Positions 14,338-21,620 are shown, numbered from the stretch's first letter. The stretch is DNA of 32,169 nt from Bacillus sp. FJAT-27245 (GCF_001273955.1 NZ_LIGI01000001.1:487283-519451), one strand, 5' to 3'. The notes: generated by a model not told the origin, from the letters alone. Numbers and translations: made by a program.

Positions 14338-16269
14338 ATGTTGGAATTGAAAGTAATGGGCCTGAAAAAATATATGGAAGCGACACTAGTTGTGAAAAAT
14401 ATTACGTTTGAAGCATATGAAGGGGATAAGATCGGGATTGTTGGCGCGAATGGCAGCGGAAAGAGCACAATCCTTAAAGTCATCGCTGGGATCGAGCCGA
14501 TGCAGTACTATCCGGGTTATCCGCAAACCTCAAGCCCAGGCTATGATGAAGGGCTGATCCACCTACCGCGCGGTGCGACAAGAGCCTATCTTGAACAGTC
14601 GCCCGTCTTTCCGAAAGGCTTGAGGGTTATTGATATCCTTAATTTGGCCTTTGAAGAAATTGATGGGGTTGAAGGGCAAATGCGTGAACTGGAGGAGCAA
14701 ATGACAACCCTTGAAGGTGATGCACTTGAGAAGGTATTGGCGAAATACAGTAATCTCGTCCATCAGTTCGAGGCGAAAGGCGGTTATGAGCGCCAGGAAA
14801 AGCTGAGCAAGGTTTGTACGGGACTGCGTTTTTCTGAAAGCTTCCTCGAAAGGGACTTTGATTTGCTGAGCGGAGGTGAAAAAACGACGGTCGTCCTTGG
14901 GAAGTTGCTGATCCATCAACCAGACATTCTGTTGCTTGACGAGCCGACCAACCATCTCGACATGGATTCCATTGAATGGCTTGAAGGCTATTTGAAAATG
15001 TATAAAGGAATCGTCATAATCGTCTCCCATGACCGATACTTCCTCGATAACGTTTCCACGAAAATTGTCGAGATCGAAGACATGGAATCCGCCTGCTATA
15101 AGGGGAATTATTCTTCTTTTGTGGACCAAAAGGAAGAGAACATGAGGATTCAATACGAGCATTTCCGGGAACAGCAAAAAAAGATTGCCAATATGGAAAA
15201 GCAGGTCATAAGCCTCCGGGACTGGGCGATGCGGGCTGATAACAACAAGTTTTTCAGAAGAGCCGCGTCCATTCAAAAGAAGCTCGATAGGCTCGAGCGC
15301 ATCGATAGGCCAATTTTCGAAAGGCGGAATATGAGGCTTGATTTTAAGCCGGCAGAGCGGTCCGGAAAGGAAACGATTAAAGCAATCAAGCTTTCGAAAA
15401 GCTATGGAGACAAGGCTATTCTGAAAAATGCAGATTTAATGGTGCATTACGGTGAAAGGGTGGCGCTTGTCGGTGGAAATGGCAGCGGAAAAACAACTTT
15501 CCTGAAGATGCTCCTTGGAGAGGAAAAGCCGGATAGCGGAACTGTAGAACTTGGTGCAAATGTGATGGCCGCCTATCTGCCCCAGAAGCTTACGTTTAAA
15601 GATGAAGAACAGACGGTACTTGAGTGCTTCCGCGAGGATATCTCGATAGTGGAAGGGAAGGCCCGTGAATATCTCGCAAAATTCATGTTTTACAAGGCGA
15701 GTGTATTTAAAAAGGTGAAGCATTTGTCCGGTGGCGAGAGAATCAGGCTAAAGCTAGCGAAGCTGATGTACGGTGACATCAATTTGTTAATCCTTGATGA
15801 GCCGACCAACCATCTTGATATAGATTCAATCGAAACGCTTGAGGAGGCGTTCGAGGATTTCAATGGAACGATTTTCTTTATCTCGCACGACCGGTATTTC
15901 ATCAATAAAATGAGCGAACGAGTGATTGCCCTCGAGGATTTTGCATTGAAGAGCTATCCAGGAAATTATGATTTTTATAAAAACGAAAAAGAGAAAGCCG
16001 TCATGATGAAACTGGAAAAGGAAGTGCACGTTGGCAGATCCGATAAAAGACAAAAGCCAAAGAGCGATGAAAAGGCAAACGCGTCGGATAATGGGGCAAA
16101 GACACTAAAAAGGATAGCAATACTCGAAAAGGAAATTGGCGAGATTGATATGGCGATGGCGGCAGACCAACTAGACTATGAAGAACTGAACAGTCTTTTT
16201 AACAGGAAAGAGCAGTTAACCGCAGAACTGGAGCCATTGTTGGAAGAATGGCTCAGCCTGAACGATTAA
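14338..16269 (+). CDS. ABC-F family ATPase (translation factor / possible ribosome protection)
   Basis: A 643-aa soluble protein with two ABC ATPase domains and no membrane segments. Domain 1 has Walker A GANGSGKST (36-44), signature LSGGE (177-181) and Walker B LLLDEPTNHLD (198-208). Domain 2 has GGNGSGKTT (379-387), LSGGE (463-467) and LILDEPTNHLD (484-494). The inter-domain linker (about 255-345) has the charged, aromatic-tipped arm typical of ABC-F proteins that enter the ribosomal E site, and a C-terminal coiled coil (600-643) is present. An insertion after the first Walker A (PMQYYPGYPQTSSPGYDEGL) is unusual. It could be a housekeeping translation factor or an antibiotic-resistance ABC-F. 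ATG 14338 follows GAGAAGTGA; the earlier ATG at 14320 has no site. The upstream leader may regulate it. Confidence 0.85.
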   Translation: MLELKVMGLKKYMEATLVVKNITFEAYEGDKIGIVGANGSGKSTILKVIAGIEPMQYYPGYPQTSSPGYDEGLIHLPRGATRAYLEQSPVFPKGLRVIDILNLAFEEIDGVEGQMRELEEQMTTLEGDALEKVLAKYSNLVHQFEAKGGYERQEKLSKVCTGLRFSESFLERDFDLLSGGEKTTVVLGKLLIHQPDILLLDEPTNHLDMDSIEWLEGYLKMYKGIVIIVSHDRYFLDNVSTKIVEIEDMESACYKGNYSSFVDQKEENMRIQYEHFREQQKKIANMEKQVISLRDWAMRADNNKFFRRAASIQKKLDRLERIDRPIFERRNMRLDFKPAERSGKETIKAIKLSKSYGDKAILKNADLMVHYGERVALVGGNGSGKTTFLKMLLGEEKPDSGTVELGANVMAAYLPQKLTFKDEEQTVLECFREDISIVEGKAREYLAKFMFYKASVFKKVKHLSGGERIRLKLAKLMYGDINLLILDEPTNHLDIDSIETLEEAFEDFNGTIFFISHDRYFINKMSERVIALEDFALKSYPGNYDFYKNEKEKAVMMKLEKEVHVGRSDKRQKPKSDEKANASDNGAKTLKRIAILEKEIGEIDMAMAADQLDYEELNSLFNRKEQLTAELEPLLEEWLSLND

Positions 16270-16292
16270 TTACTAGCGAAGAAACAGTGAAA

Positions 16293-16351
16293 CAGGGGAC
16301 GTATCCTTTGCTTCAATAAGACACTGGATACGTCCCCTGCTTCTATTTTTT
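16293..16351. terminator. Terminator between convergent ABC-F and coiled-coil genes
   Basis: CAGGGGACGTATCC (16293-16306) pairs perfectly with GGATACGTCCCCTG (16326-16339) over 14 bp. The tail is TTCTATTTTTT on the plus strand, overlapping the stop codon of the minus-strand gene. Confidence 0.8.
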
Positions 16352-16703
16352 ATGAGATTTTTGCTAAGTATTCGGCGGTTGATTGTGGTTCGTCCTTGGC
16401 TTGAACCTTGTCAATCTTATCGACAAACATGCCGAAGACTCGCTTCTTTTCCTCAAGGTCCTTGATTTCGGATTTAAGTCTATTAAATTGTTCCTCGAAT
16501 GGTCTGTGGTAAATTTCCCGGATGGTGCGGATAATTTCTTCGTTCACCGTTGACTGGGTGACCTGCTTGGTAATGCTGAACTTGTAATTGTATACCATAA
16601 GCTCCTGCTTTACCTTTTCGTACTCCTTATCAATCTCCGCGAGCAATTCCAAAATTTCCTCTTTCCATTCATTCAACGATTTTTTTAGATATGAAGAATC
16701 CAT
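16350..16703 (-). CDS. Small coiled-coil protein of unknown function
   Basis: I do not recognise this 117-aa protein. It is almost entirely helical and charged, with heptad-like leucines and isoleucines (EWKEEILELLAEIDKEYEKV; FNRLKSEIKDLEEKKRVFGM), and has no signal or membrane segment. The ATG at 16703 is preceded by AAGGAG at 7 nt, a clear site, which supports it as a real gene. An extended -10 element TGCTAAAAT lies on the minus strand at 16760-16752, inside an imperfectly explained inverted pair CCTGTCC (16741-16747) and GGACAGG (16784-16790) that could be an operator. It lies between the ABC-F gene and the spore cluster, both separated from it by non-coding DNA. Confidence 0.55.
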   Translation of the reverse strand: MDSSYLKKSLNEWKEEILELLAEIDKEYEKVKQELMVYNYKFSITKQVTQSTVNEEIIRTIREIYHRPFEEQFNRLKSEIKDLEEKKRVFGMFVDKIDKVQAKDEPQSTAEYLAKIS

Positions 16704-16848
16704 AGCGTGTCTCCTTAGTATGTAATAATGGACGGGAAAGCCTGTCCTTCAATTTTAGCATGATTAAGTTACAAATCGTTTGCGGACAGGTTACAGTTCA
16801 AGCCGTTATATTAAAAAGAAGTAACGAGTGAGGATAATAGAGAAAGAC

Positions 16849-17187
16849 TCATTCAGATTCAGAATCACCTGGCTTCTCTTCCCTAACCTCTTCAATATCA
16901 ACATCCTGTTGCCCGATGATTCCCTGTGCGTATTGAGTGAGCGTTTCCTGGCAGGAGTCCTCTCCCACTTCAAAATTGAAGGCATCCTTTGTTTCGCGTT
17001 CTTCCAAAGAAGCGAAAAGGTCGTGGATATCGGCGTTGTCTCCCGATACGGTGCCGAATCCCTGGCTATGCTTTTTATAACTCGTAAAGCCGCTCGGGAG
17101 GTTGTTGCCGAGATTGACGCATGACGCGCCTTCCACGGTTCCGATTGTTATTTTTCCGATAAAAAAAGCGGGGGAAAATTTAGTCAT
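16849..17187 (-). CDS. GerPA-like spore protein, last gene of the spore cluster
   Basis: A 112-aa protein whose first 60 residues follow the GerPA-like module of this cluster: FFIGKITIGTVEGASCVNLG, then SGFTSYKKHSQGFGTVSGDN, with the shared glycine-rich KxxxGFGxxxG element. The C-terminal half is acidic (EEVREEKPGDSESE). GerP-type proteins are laid down in the spore coat and help small germinants pass through it. The ATG at 17187 overlaps the upstream gene by 8 nt and has GGAGAGGG upstream, so it is translationally linked to the GerPC-like gene. Family assignment rests on pattern only. Confidence 0.55.
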   Translation of the reverse strand: MTKFSPAFFIGKITIGTVEGASCVNLGNNLPSGFTSYKKHSQGFGTVSGDNADIHDLFASLEERETKDAFNFEVGEDSCQETLTQYAQGIIGQQDVDIEEVREEKPGDSESE

Positions 17188-17623
17188 CGTGATTGCCCTC
17201 TCCGTTTATTAATGAATATGAAACTGGGTCACCGTTGATCAGGATCTGTATGTCCCGGCTACCTTTTTCTGTTTTCAAACATGCTTCGGGTCTACTTTCT
17301 GTTTCCATTGATTCTTTCGGAACATATTCTTTATCCTTAAATGATGCCGAATGACTTCCTGATGCGGCTGCATCCAGTTTCTTTTTTTGATGTACCTTTG
17401 GCGAAAAGGTGTTGCCCATGTTCAGCATTCCGCTTAATTCCTGAATATCCAGCTTCTCGAGGTGAAAGGCGAGTTCCTCAAGGTTCAGTTCATTTAAGTG
17501 GAGTTCGTTTATATGAATATCAAAATGGAGTTTATTTTTTTTCGAATCGTTCAGGGCATTTTCAAGCCTGTCCAATCTTTCCGCAAAATGCATTAAGCTA
17601 TCAATGATTTTATCTGTGCTCAT
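17180..17623 (-). CDS. GerPC-like spore protein
   Basis: A 147-aa protein starting MSTDKIIDSLMHFAERLDRL, a helix of coiled-coil character, followed by short leucine repeats HINELHLNELNLEEL and the phrase KLDIQELSGMLNMGNTFSP (57-75). As I recall, the central segment of GerPC proteins has the same pattern (a strand ending LxGTLNIGL...). The rest is polar and Ser/Lys-rich, ending ILINGDPVSYSLINGEGNHDD. The frame extends to 17713, but AAAGGAT sits before ATG 17623 and the extra part lies inside the upstream gene. It overlaps that gene by 14 nt and the downstream one by 8 nt. The GerPC assignment is tentative; the cluster context supports it. Confidence 0.5.
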   Translation of the reverse strand: MSTDKIIDSLMHFAERLDRLENALNDSKKNKLHFDIHINELHLNELNLEELAFHLEKLDIQELSGMLNMGNTFSPKVHQKKKLDAAASGSHSASFKDKEYVPKESMETESRPEACLKTEKGSRDIQILINGDPVSYSLINGEGNHDD

Positions 17624-17822
17624 TCGAATCAGATCCTTTTTTGTCATGAAAAAATAATGCGTGATTGTTAGTGGCTTTGCTGTTTTTCCCCCTGATTGAG
17701 CCAAACCCCTCATTTACTTCCGTCTTGCTAATCCTGCCATTTTGGATGTTTGTCCCAATAAAAAGCCCCGAGGAAGAATGGATTCTGCCGATTTTCAATC
17801 CGTTGTATCGAATGACCGTCAT
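17610..17822 (-). CDS. Small GerPA-like spore protein
   Basis: A 70-aa protein, MTVIRYNGLKIGRIHSSSGL then FIGTNIQNGR and KTEVNEGFGSIRGKNSKATN. It has the same module as its neighbours (hydrophobic strand, SSS, hydrophobic-hydrophobic-GxN, then NxGFGxxxG). The start is ATG 17822 with AGGAGGAG immediately upstream. The stop codon of the Hsp20-like gene overlaps this start (ATGA), so the two are translationally coupled. The longer frame to 17915 is not needed. It is probably a coat protein involved in germinant permeability, by family inference. Confidence 0.55.
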   Translation of the reverse strand: MTVIRYNGLKIGRIHSSSGLFIGTNIQNGRISKTEVNEGFGSIRGKNSKATNNHALFFHDKKGSDSNEHR

Positions 17823-18163
17823 GTTTCTCCTCCTGGAAGGCTGGTTTTTAATAAAGGAATCGTAATTGTTAAAATGCCGTATGCCAATTCTGCCTTCAAT
17901 TGGCCTGGCAAACAATGTTCGGGAAGTTTGATTTTTTTATGAAAAGGTCCGTAGAATCGTTCCTGCCGAATCATGTTCGAATCCGGACTCACAGTAGGTG
18001 GAAAGATTTCTCCGCTAATCAAAAGGCTGCCGGAACTTAATCCGAGCTTTACATCCTGAGGCTTTGCACCAGCAAGATCAACCATAATATAAACCAATCC
18101 CTCCGTGAGGATACAATCAACCCGGGGGCTGATGAACGGAGCGACTTCTGTTAAAAGTTCCAT
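17819..18163 (-). CDS. Hsp20/alpha-crystallin-like protein, CotP-like
   Basis: A 114-aa small heat-shock-type protein consisting almost only of an alpha-crystallin domain. Visible are ILTEGLVYIMVDLAGAKPQD (family VxxDLPGxxxED), SLLISGE, QERFYGPFHKKIKLPE and KAELAYGILTITIPLL, the normal order of the fold. The usual IxI anchor is replaced by a short PGGET tail. Small Hsp20 proteins occur in spore coats (CotP in B. subtilis), which fits the surrounding genes. ATG 18163 is chosen because an AGGTAGTG stretch precedes it. The frame runs to 18340, and an earlier ATG pair near 18280 cannot be excluded. It overlaps the next gene by 4 nt. Confidence 0.65.
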   Translation of the reverse strand: MELLTEVAPFISPRVDCILTEGLVYIMVDLAGAKPQDVKLGLSSGSLLISGEIFPPTVSPDSNMIRQERFYGPFHKKIKLPEHCLPGQLKAELAYGILTITIPLLKTSLPGGET

Positions 18164-18324
18164 GAAGTCACTACCTAATATTTTTGTAATTTGGGAACGA
18201 CGGCCTTTACTCTTCACACGGACACGACCTTTCGGATAAAAGGTTTCAATATTACATATATGTAGAAAAAGGGCCATCATGCTACCGACTTGCCTGTTTT
18301 TAGGAATTGCGCCAGTCCATGATG

Positions 18325-18354
18325 AAAAACAGCATAGCAACCGCCGCTATGCTG
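18325..18354 (-). terminator. Minus-strand terminator inside the spore cluster
   Basis: CAGCATAGC (18354-18346 on the minus strand) pairs with GCTATGCTG (18338-18330), followed by TTTTT (complement of 18325-18329). It divides the cluster into an upstream unit (160- and 81-aa genes) and a downstream unit beginning with the Hsp20-like gene. Confidence 0.75.
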
Positions 18355-18359
18355 CTCAA

Positions 18360-18605
18360 TTAAATTGTCTGTCCTTGCGCGCTTGGCGAGACGTTCGCAT
18401 TGTTCATCTGGCCATCAAGGAAGTCGAGGTCGTTAATGACGGATCCGTTGGCCGTGTTCACCACATTCCCTGCGAAAAATCCCTGCCCGTTATTTACTTT
18501 CCGGTGGGCCGCCCAGCCAGGGAGCTGATTTTGTCCAACTGCAACGGTGGAATTTGTATTCTGGGAATTAATATTGATCGCACCAACTCCGAAAGTAATC
18601 GCCAC
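18360..18605 (-). CDS. GerPA-like spore protein
   Basis: An 81-aa protein, MAITFGVGAININSQNTNST then VAVGQNQLPGWAAHRKVNNG, QGFFAGN and NDLDFLDG. It follows the module consensus of this cluster: strand with INxNS, VGxN, W-x2-H-x-K-x-N-x-G, GN, then D-x-D-x2-D. The start is GTG 18605 with AAGGAGGGA at about 7 nt. It lies 30 nt after the two-module protein, shares its transcript and ends at the terminator 18325-18354. Role inferred from the GerPA/GerPF family: spore coat assembly or germinant access. Confidence 0.55.
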   Translation of the reverse strand: MAITFGVGAININSQNTNSTVAVGQNQLPGWAAHRKVNNGQGFFAGNVVNTANGSVINDLDFLDGQMNNANVSPSAQGQTI

Positions 18606-18635
18606 CTGGGTCCCTCCTTTAGTGGCAGCGGAAAG

Positions 18636-19118
18636 TCACGAATGGGTCAAATGGCTGATTGGGGTATCGATCATATCCTGATCGGAAACGTAGGTTGCAT
18701 TGTTTTCATTCTGTATATTGCCAATCAGCCTGCCCTGCCCGGCATTCCGTTTGCTGTGTGTACTCCAGCCGTTCAAATCGTTTTCACCAACAGCAAGGGC
18801 AGCACACGAATCAAGCACATTTACGTTTATCCCCACAACATCAACATGATTGAGGCTGCTATTTGGCGCTCGTTCCATAATGCTAATCGCATTGCTGTTA
18901 ATAGGGGTATCGACGACATCATTGTCAATGACATAACTATAATTTTCTGAAACCCGGCAATTGCTCATTGAACCAAAGCCATAATTCGTTTTGCGGTGGG
19001 AAGACCAATTATTTGCATAATTGATTCCAACAAAAATGCCGGAAGCTGTATCAATGGAATTCACATTTACCTGGTCGACAAAGACCTTGTTCCTCATTCG
19101 ATTTCGTCCCATATCCAT
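18636..19118 (-). CDS. Two-module GerPA-like spore protein
   Basis: A 160-aa protein made of two tandem GerPA-like modules. Module 1 is residues 12-73 (VDQVNVNSIDTASGIFVGIN, W38, HRKTNYGFG, DNDVVDTP). Module 2 is 91-153 (VDVVGINVNVLDSCAALAVG, W118, HSKRNAGQG, DQDMIDTP). The ordinary GerP proteins are single-module, so this fusion is notable. AGGGGA precedes ATG 19118 by 5-6 nt. A sigma-K-like promoter lies at 19152-19178, consistent with mother-cell expression. It is the first gene of the cluster. Confidence 0.55.
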   Translation of the reverse strand: MDMGRNRMRNKVFVDQVNVNSIDTASGIFVGINYANNWSSHRKTNYGFGSMSNCRVSENYSYVIDNDVVDTPINSNAISIMERAPNSSLNHVDVVGINVNVLDSCAALAVGENDLNGWSTHSKRNAGQGRLIGNIQNENNATYVSDQDMIDTPISHLTHS

Positions 19119-19151
19119 ACCAATCCCCTGGTTTTAAGGCAATGTATAGAA

Positions 19152-19178
19152 TAGAATATGCTCTTTTTTAGAAAAAGT
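19152..19178 (-). promoter_or_regulatory. Sigma-K-type promoter of the spore cluster
   Basis: On the minus strand CATATTCTA (19160-19152) is an exact match to the sigma-K -10 pattern CATAnnnTA. An AC dinucleotide (19178-19177) lies 16 nt upstream, about 1 nt closer than the usual spacing. The predicted transcript start is some 25-30 nt before the first ATG. Confidence 0.6.
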
Positions 19179-19260
19179 TCGTTTTATCCAAGCGAGGCAA
19201 ATGGACACAGCCTTAACTACTTAAATCAGAGAAAAGGTCGGTTGACTGAACCTAAAGGAG

Positions 19261-19380
19261 TCAAAATTACCTAAATTTAAAAAGCCCTTCACAATAATGA
19301 GGGGTTTATTTCTCTTTTAATGCCCGAAAGATGGGCTGTCCACCGCTATTCGGGCGTTAAATCCTTTTTTAATGCCCGCG
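19261..19380. other. Paired hairpins and a short direct repeat between divergent genes
   Basis: The first hairpin, AAAGCCCTTCA (19281-19291) with TGAGGGGTTT (19298-19307), has T-rich flanks on both strands. The second, AATGCCCGAA (19319-19328) with TTCGGGCGTT (19349-19358), is followed by CCTTTTTT. The string TTTTAATGCCCG occurs at 19315-19326 and again just after the second hairpin, at about 19367-19378. As the flanking genes diverge, no known transcript needs a terminator here. Confidence 0.45.
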
Positions 19381-19403
19381 GTGATGAACCTTTAAAAATG
19401 GTT

Positions 19404-19433
19404 TTGTGTAATTAATGGAAAAAGTAGTATGAT
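19404..19433 (+). promoter_or_regulatory. Promoter of the alpha/beta hydrolase gene
   Basis: TTGTGT (19404-19409), an 18-bp spacer and TATGAT (19428-19433), about 20 nt before the ribosome-binding site AGGGGTGA. A moderate sigma-A match. Confidence 0.45.
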
Positions 19434-19459
19434 AACGTTGAGAGGGGTGAACGTATTAA

Positions 19460-20566
19460 ATGTTAATGGTTATAAAGAAAGTTGCATTCTATTTTTTGTT
19501 GTTGATTATTATTCTCATTCTTTCATTTTTGGCCTATCGCTATATCATGCAGAAAAAAATTCTAAATGCAGCGAAGGAGCAAACAAGAAATAATGGAATA
19601 AGCGAAATGGTAGAGTTAGAGGTGAATGGGACGAAGCAATACCTTTTAATTGAAGGGAAAGATGTACATAAACCGGTTATTTTATTTTTACACGGAGGCC
19701 CAGGGCAACCCTTGCCTTTTGGTGTCAGTTCAAGAGGAGTTCACCCCAGGATAACTGAAGATTTTGTTGCTGTGTATTATGACCAAAGGGGTTCCGGGAA
19801 GAGTTATCATAAAGATATACCTATTGAAACTATGAAGATTGAACAGTTTTTAAAAGATACTGATGTAGTGGTTGACTATTTATTGAAGCGGTTTGAGACA
19901 GATGAAATTTATGTATCAGGTCTGTCCTGGGGTTCCATTCTTGGCATGAAATATATTCACCAGCACCCTGAAAAAGTGAAAGCATATTTTGGAATATCGC
20001 AATTTGTCAATAATGCCGAGACACAAAAACGCACGAGAGACTGGTTGCTGCAAATAGCAGAAAAAAATAATGACGAAAAAATGAAAGATAAAATTCTCTC
20101 GTTCGGAAATCCACCATATTTAATAGAGGATGAAGAAATATTTAGTGAGTATATGAGAGCACATGGGGGCGACAATTACTCGAACGACGAAATTCCCAAG
20201 GTGGATATTATAGGAGACTATGTAAAACCAATGATTTTCAGTCCGGATTATACGCTGGGAGATATTTATAAAGTTTTGGTCAGTGGAGCAAACTTTAGCC
20301 TGTTTGAGGCAAAAGATTTGGCAAAAGAAATCCAGCTGGAAGTTAACCTGAAAGAAGAAATCGAAGAAATAAAAGTGCCGATTTATATCTTCCAAGGTAA
20401 ACACGATAAGTCAACTGACTATGGGTTGGCAAAAGAATTTTTTGACAGTGTAAAAACAAAAGAAGTAAAAGAGTTTATTGAACTTGACCAATCTGCCCAT
20501 TATCCGAGTGAAGAAGACTTTAAAGAATATCTGCAAAAAATGATAGAAGTTTCGAAGCAATCTTAA
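19460..20566 (+). CDS. Membrane-anchored alpha/beta hydrolase (prolyl aminopeptidase-like)
   Basis: A 368-aa protein with one N-terminal membrane segment (about 7-27, followed by RYIMQKK), which should place the catalytic domain outside the membrane. The hydrolase core shows HGGPG (78-82, oxyanion hole), DQRGSGKS (108-115), the nucleophile elbow GLSWGS with S156, the acid D316 in QGKHD and H347 in SAHYPSEED. HGGPG plus DQRGSGxS is characteristic of the proline iminopeptidase branch, but the substrate is not deducible. The start at ATG 19460 has AGGGGTGA 9-10 nt upstream; ATG 19466 is an alternative. It is monocistronic and has an AT-richer composition than its neighbours. Confidence 0.8.
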   Translation: MLMVIKKVAFYFLLLIIILILSFLAYRYIMQKKILNAAKEQTRNNGISEMVELEVNGTKQYLLIEGKDVHKPVILFLHGGPGQPLPFGVSSRGVHPRITEDFVAVYYDQRGSGKSYHKDIPIETMKIEQFLKDTDVVVDYLLKRFETDEIYVSGLSWGSILGMKYIHQHPEKVKAYFGISQFVNNAETQKRTRDWLLQIAEKNNDEKMKDKILSFGNPPYLIEDEEIFSEYMRAHGGDNYSNDEIPKVDIIGDYVKPMIFSPDYTLGDIYKVLVSGANFSLFEAKDLAKEIQLEVNLKEEIEEIKVPIYIFQGKHDKSTDYGLAKEFFDSVKTKEVKEFIELDQSAHYPSEEDFKEYLQKMIEVSKQS

Positions 20567-20864
20567 TGATTTGGTAGGGCGCCATTAGTGGAGGGGATGG
20601 AAACATAAGCGGTTTTGAAAGAGTTAGGAAGAATTAAAACAGCTGGAAGTTAATAACCGTCCCTCCTCTAACATGCGTATATATAGGTTCATCACAATAA
20701 GTGCTTGTGCCTGGCCAAAACTGCGAAAACTTCAAACTACATTCCATGCTTTGAAGGTACAGGCAAGTGTGGGGTTGCCAACTTTGTTATTGAAACGTTT
20801 CAAAGATAAAAACCAAAGAAAAGACGAAAAAGGAAGAGAACAGCTCAGTATAGGAAGTGAAAAC
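20567..20864. other. Non-coding stretch before the sugar-utilisation genes
   Basis: Nearly 300 bp without a supported gene. The reading frame of the next gene stays open back to 20673, but those residues do not resemble NagB proteins and the stretch holds the regulatory palindrome at 20790-20803. No clear -35/-10 pair was found. Confidence 0.5.
20790..20803. promoter_or_regulatory. LacI-type operator palindrome
   Basis: TTGAAACGTTTCAA is a perfect 14-bp palindrome with a central CG, the typical form of LacI/GalR-family operators (compare RbsR- or PurR-type sites with AAACGTTT cores). It is 2 bp shorter than the CcpA cre consensus (TGWAANCGNTNWCA), so a specific sugar repressor is more likely. 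It lies about 60 bp before the NagB-like gene; no repressor gene is in the window. Confidence 0.5.
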
Positions 20865-21584
20865 ATGATCCGGATTTTTAATAGTGAACAGGAAGTCGCA
20901 CACCAAATTGCCAAGGAAATGGAGGAGCATGTAAGAAAAGAAGCAAAGCCGGTGTTATGTTTGGCATCAGGAAGTACTCCCCAGATATCCTACCAGTTGT
21001 TTGCCGCCGGCATGAAAGGCCAGCCCGTGCTTAAAAAAGTGAAATTTGTAAGCCTTGATGAATGGGTCGGGATCAGCAGGGAATCAGAGGGCAGTTGTTT
21101 TCAGATGCTCAATCAGGATTTATTTTCCCATCTGGAACTGGAGCCGGGGCAAATTGAATTCTTTGATGGTACAGCTGATGATTTGCAGGAGGAGTGTTCG
21201 AAAATTGATCGTTTCATAGGGGACAATCCAATCACGTTCAGTCTAATTGGAGTGGGCATGAATGGGCATATTGGCTTGAACGAGCCAGGGTCCAAGGTGT
21301 TAGGCCATAGCAGTGTTGTCGATTTATCAGAAACGACAAAGACAGTGGCCCAGAAGTATTTTTCAAAACCAACAGAACTTGAGAAAGGCATTACAATGGG
21401 ATTAAAGCAATTAGTGCAAAGTAAGCGTGCAATTGTAGCCATTACCGGGGAACGGAAGGCTGAAATCGTAAAGGAAATTACCCTTCTTAAGGAAAGGAAG
21501 CTGCCTGCCCAGGAGCTGCTTGGCTATGAACATATTGATTTCTATTTGGATAGGGCGGCAGCGAAATATATAAAGTGTAAATAA
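20865..21584 (+). CDS. NagB-like aldose-ketose isomerase/deaminase
   Basis: A 239-aa protein of the glucosamine-6-phosphate deaminase/6-phosphogluconolactonase superfamily. The phosphate-binding loop LASGSTP (33-39), SLDEW (63-67) and GVGMNGHIGLNEPG (129-142) are clear. In E. coli NagB the last motif has an Asp of the catalytic machinery (DGH); here it is Asn (N133) while H135 and E140 are kept. The reaction may therefore differ from classical NagB, for example on another amino-sugar phosphate. ATG 20865 follows AGGAAGTGA, 9 nt from AGGA. It lies 36 nt before a GH4 glycosidase gene and downstream of a LacI-type palindrome, suggesting a small glycoside-use operon. Confidence 0.7.
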   Translation: MIRIFNSEQEVAHQIAKEMEEHVRKEAKPVLCLASGSTPQISYQLFAAGMKGQPVLKKVKFVSLDEWVGISRESEGSCFQMLNQDLFSHLELEPGQIEFFDGTADDLQEECSKIDRFIGDNPITFSLIGVGMNGHIGLNEPGSKVLGHSSVVDLSETTKTVAQKYFSKPTELEKGITMGLKQLVQSKRAIVAITGERKAEIVKEITLLKERKLPAQELLGYEHIDFYLDRAAAKYIKCK

Positions 21585-21620
21585 GAGAGTTATAGAGGCA
21601 ACGTCGAAAGGAGAACCAAT

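Noticed and set aside
14563-15276. Minus-strand open frame of 237 codons inside the ABC-F gene
   Set aside because: Shadow of the ABC-F coding sequence, whose motifs are complete; no ribosome-binding site.
18279-18950. Plus-strand open frame of 223 codons
   Set aside because: It lies antisense to the GerPA-like genes, which have good ribosome-binding sites and family patterns. It has no site of its own and its translation is not protein-like.
20790-20803. CcpA cre site
   Set aside because: The palindrome is two bases shorter than the cre consensus between the TG and CA ends; a specific LacI-family operator fits better.
20673-20864. N-terminal extension of the NagB-like frame
   Set aside because: The extra 64 residues do not resemble the family and cover the palindrome; ATG 20865 has a good site and gives the normal family N terminus.
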